NCBI RefSeq assembly: GCF_005938625.1 | Contig: NZ_VCNJ01000009.1 | Coordinates: 1-64,000 of the forward strand | DNA: 64,000 bases | DNA from: Pseudomonas fluorescens | GTDB taxonomy: Bacteria > Pseudomonadota > Gammaproteobacteria > Pseudomonadales > Pseudomonadaceae | Direction: 5' to 3' | In this document: positions 61,705-64,000 of the stretch, one piece after another | Layout: every line of letters begins with the position of its first letter | How positions within the stretch are numbered: position 1 is the first letter of the stretch | Program-made: the position numbers and the translations under genes | The notes under the pieces: model-generated | Databases searched by the model: none | The model's input: the letters and a program-made list of their open reading frames with translations, nothing else | What the model was told of the DNA's origin: nothing

Positions 61705-64000
61705 TCAGATGTTCTGGCGATCACCCTTCGGATCGAAGAACACCGAAGAAACGATTTCCGCCTCGATCACGCTGCCATCGGCCAGCGGTGCAAACACCCG
61801 CTCACCGAGACGCTTCAGACCGCCCTTGACCACACCCATGGCAAACGAATAACCGAGGGAGTTGTGCGCGTAGCTGGAGGTCACGTGGCCGACCATGGTC
61901 ATCGGAATCGTCTGCTTGGTGTTGAACACCAGTTGTGCGCCCTCCGGCAGCCAGACATTCGGATCGATTGGCTTCAAGCCCACCAACTGCTTACGCTGAT
62001 CTTTCACGCAGTCTTCACGGTTCATCCCACGCTGGCCGATCCACGAGAACGGTTTGGTGCGACCCACACACCAGCCCATGTTCAAGTCGTCCGGGGTCAT
62101 CGAGCCGTCAGTGTCCTGACCGACAATGATGAAACCCTTCTCGGCACGCAGCACGTGCATGGTTTCCGTGCCGTACGGTGTCAGGTTGTATTGCTTGCCG
62201 GCCTCGACGATTTTCTCCAGCACGCCCATCGCGTAGTCGGCCTGCACGTTGACTTCGTACGACAGCTCACCGGTAAACGAGATACGGAACACCCGCGCCG
62301 GCACCCCGCCGACCAGACCTTCTTTCCAGGTCATGAACGGGAAGGCTTCGTTGCTCAGGTCAATGTCAGTCACGGCGCTGAGCAGCTTGCGGCTGTTCGG
62401 CCCGGACAGGGTCATGGTCGCCCAGTGGTCGGTGACGGAGGTGAAGTAGACCTTCATGTCCGGCCATTCGGTCTGGTGGTACAACTCCAGCCATTGCAAT
62501 ACGCGAGCGGCGCCGCCGGTGGTGGTGGTCATGACGAAATGGTTGTCGGCCAGGCACGCCGTGACACCGTCGTCGAAGACCATGCCGTCTTCTTTGCACA
62601 TCAAACCGTAGCGCGCCTTGCCCACGTCGAGTTTGGTCCAGGCGTTGGTGTACACGCGGTTGAGGAACTCGCGGGCATCCGGGCCTTGAATGTCGATCTT
62701 GCCGAGGGTCGAGGCATCGAGCAGGCCGACGCTGTCGCGCACGGCTTTGCATTCGCGCTTAACGGCGGCATGCAGGTCTTCGCCGTTTTTCGGGAAGTAC
62801 CATGGACGCTTCCACTGACCGACGTCTTCAAACTCGGCGCCGTTCTTCACATGCCAGGCGTGCAGCGCAGTGTGACGCACCGGCTCGAAGATGTGCCCAC
62901 AGTGACGACCGGCCACGGCGCCGAAAGTCACCGGCGTGTAGTTCGGGCGGAACATCGTGGTGCCCATCTGCGGGATGGTCACGTTCAGCGAACGGGCGGC
63001 AATGGCCAGACCGTTGACGTTACCGAGCTTGCCCTGATCGGTGCCGAAGCCCAGCGCGGTGTAGCGTTTGACGTGCTCGACCGACTCGAAACCTTCACGA
63101 GTTGCCAGCTCAATGGCAGCAGCGGTCACGTCGTTTTGCAGGTCGACGAATTGCTTCGGCGCCCGTGCGGTGTTCTTTTCATGCGGCACCTGGAACAGCG
63201 CCAACGTCGGCTCTTCGTGACGGCTCAGAGCCTTTGGCAGCACGCCTTCGACTGTCTGGAAACCGGCTTCAGCGGCAGCACGCACGCCGCCTTCAAAACC
63301 GTCAGCGAGCGAATCGCCGAGACCGTAAACACCGTTGATGCCACCGACGCACACGCGTTTCTGCGGTGCTTCGCCCGGTACGAAACCGAGGATGTCTTCA
63401 CGCCAGGTCGGCTTGCCGCCGAGGTGCGAAGCCAAGTGAACCACCGGGCTGTAACCACCGGAACTGGCAACCACGTCGCAGTCGAGCCATTCGCCAGGGC
63501 TGGTCACCGAATGGGCTTTGACATCGATCGCGGCAACGCGGGCAGCGGTGACGCGCTTGCTGCCACGGGCCTCGATCACGGCGCTGCCAGTGAGGATGCG
63601 AATGCCTTTGGCGCGGGCTTCTTCCACCAGTGCACCACGCGGATTGCTGCGCGCATCGGCGATGGCGACCACTTGCAGACTGGCGTCGAGCCAATCCAGA
63701 GCAACGCGATAAGCGTGATCGTTGTTGGTCGACAGCACCAGTTTCTTGCCCGGCGCCACGCCGTAGCGACGCACGTAAGTCGACACCGCACCGGCAAGCA
63801 TGTTGCCCGGCACATCGTTGTTGCCGTAAACCAGCGGACGCTCGCAAGCACCGGTCGCCAGCACGACACGCTTGGCGCGAACACGGTGGATACGCTGACG
63901 CACCTGACCGATCGGCGCGCGGTCACCGAGGTGATCGGTAAGGCGTTCGTGAATGGTCAGGAAGTTGTGGTCGTGGTAACCGTTGACCGTGGCGCGCGGC
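61705..64000 (-). CDS. soxA: Sarcosine oxidase alpha subunit, cut by the window edge
   Basis: 765 residues are visible; the frame is open to base 64000 with no start, so the roughly 240 N-terminal residues expected for a protein of about 1005 lie beyond it. The visible part holds the FAD/NAD domain (VVLATGACERPLVYGNNDVPGNML) and C-terminal aminomethyltransferase-like folate domains (VGLLDASTLGKIDIQGPDAREFLNRVYTN, GFIIVGQDTDGSMTPDDLNMGW). It oxidises sarcosine to glycine, formaldehyde or methylene-THF and peroxide. Confidence 0.95.
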   Translation of the reverse strand, partial: PRATVNGYHDHNFLTIHERLTDHLGDRAPIGQVRQRIHRVRAKRVVLATGACERPLVYGNNDVPGNMLAGAVSTYVRRYGVAPGKKLVLSTNNDHAYRVALDWLDASLQVVAIADARSNPRGALVEEARAKGIRILTGSAVIEARGSKRVTAARVAAIDVKAHSVTSPGEWLDCDVVASSGGYSPVVHLASHLGGKPTWREDILGFVPGEAPQKRVCVGGINGVYGLGDSLADGFEGGVRAAAEAGFQTVEGVLPKALSRHEEPTLALFQVPHEKNTARAPKQFVDLQNDVTAAAIELATREGFESVEHVKRYTALGFGTDQGKLGNVNGLAIAARSLNVTIPQMGTTMFRPNYTPVTFGAVAGRHCGHIFEPVRHTALHAWHVKNGAEFEDVGQWKRPWYFPKNGEDLHAAVKRECKAVRDSVGLLDASTLGKIDIQGPDAREFLNRVYTNAWTKLDVGKARYGLMCKEDGMVFDDGVTACLADNHFVMTTTTGGAARVLQWLELYHQTEWPDMKVYFTSVTDHWATMTLSGPNSRKLLSAVTDIDLSNEAFPFMTWKEGLVGGVPARVFRISFTGELSYEVNVQADYAMGVLEKIVEAGKQYNLTPYGTETMHVLRAEKGFIIVGQDTDGSMTPDDLNMGWCVGRTKPFSWIGQRGMNREDCVKDQRKQLVGLKPIDPNVWLPEGAQLVFNTKQTIPMTMVGHVTSSYAHNSLGYSFAMGVVKGGLKRLGERVFAPLADGSVIEAEIVSSVFFDPKGDRQNI

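Overview
The window is a stretch of chromosome from a Pseudomonas of the fluorescens/putida type. The evidence is a set of gene neighbourhoods I know from that genus (davB-davA-pqqFABCDE; bioB-F-H-C-D next to three large acyl-CoA dehydrogenases; creBCD; soxAG-purU-fdhA), high G+C coding sequence with strong third-position bias, and many Pseudomonas REP-type intergenic repeats. I see no plasmid, phage, transposase or CRISPR genes. Most of the window is core metabolism; the novelty lies mainly in small genes, control sites and repeats.

Left edge to 16 kb. Position 1 falls in sequence that is not tRNA, but 21-65 is the 3' half of a tRNA-Met, which looks like the far attachment site of an island lying to the left. 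Then come a Tat-exported HisC-like aminotransferase, an Lrp/AsnC regulator, the lysine monooxygenase/aminovaleramidase pair davB-davA, and the PQQ cluster pqqF-A-B-C-D-E with a prolyl-oligopeptidase-type peptidase. After them are two small genes (a Pmp3-type membrane protein and a truncated antitoxin-like protein), then a class III aminotransferase divergent from a LysR regulator.

16-38 kb. Three paralogous ~600-residue acyl-CoA dehydrogenases, a membrane diguanylate cyclase and a large di-heme peroxidase-family protein lie on the minus strand. They are followed by a 98-residue flagellar-rod-like miniature protein and the biotin genes bioD, C, H, F and B. On the plus strand are comF, modE, a Tat-exported PhoX-type phosphatase, srkA and rarD; gcvR is on the minus strand. 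Two control sites stand out: a double PsrA-like box before the third dehydrogenase and a perfect CRP/Vfr palindrome before the cyclase gene.

38-50 kb. Malate synthase G has an RccR-like palindrome upstream. A lone response regulator is divergent from a cNMP/CBS/DUF294 nucleotidyltransferase gene that is translationally coupled to a DEDD exonuclease. Next is an iron-uptake block with surface signalling: ECF sigma factor, FecR-type regulator, TonB receptor with a signalling domain, PepSY membrane protein and a 59-residue membrane protein.

50-64 kb. A glutathione transferase is followed by creD, creC and creB, a RimB/RloP-type aspartic protease, an acyltransferase, a DUF2780 protein, an ECF sigma/anti-sigma pair, and then fdhA, purU, soxG and soxA (soxA runs off the right end) for sarcosine and formaldehyde oxidation. 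Five families of intergenic repeat (called A to E below) occupy nearly 20 sites, including every gap of the sox-purU-fdhA operon.
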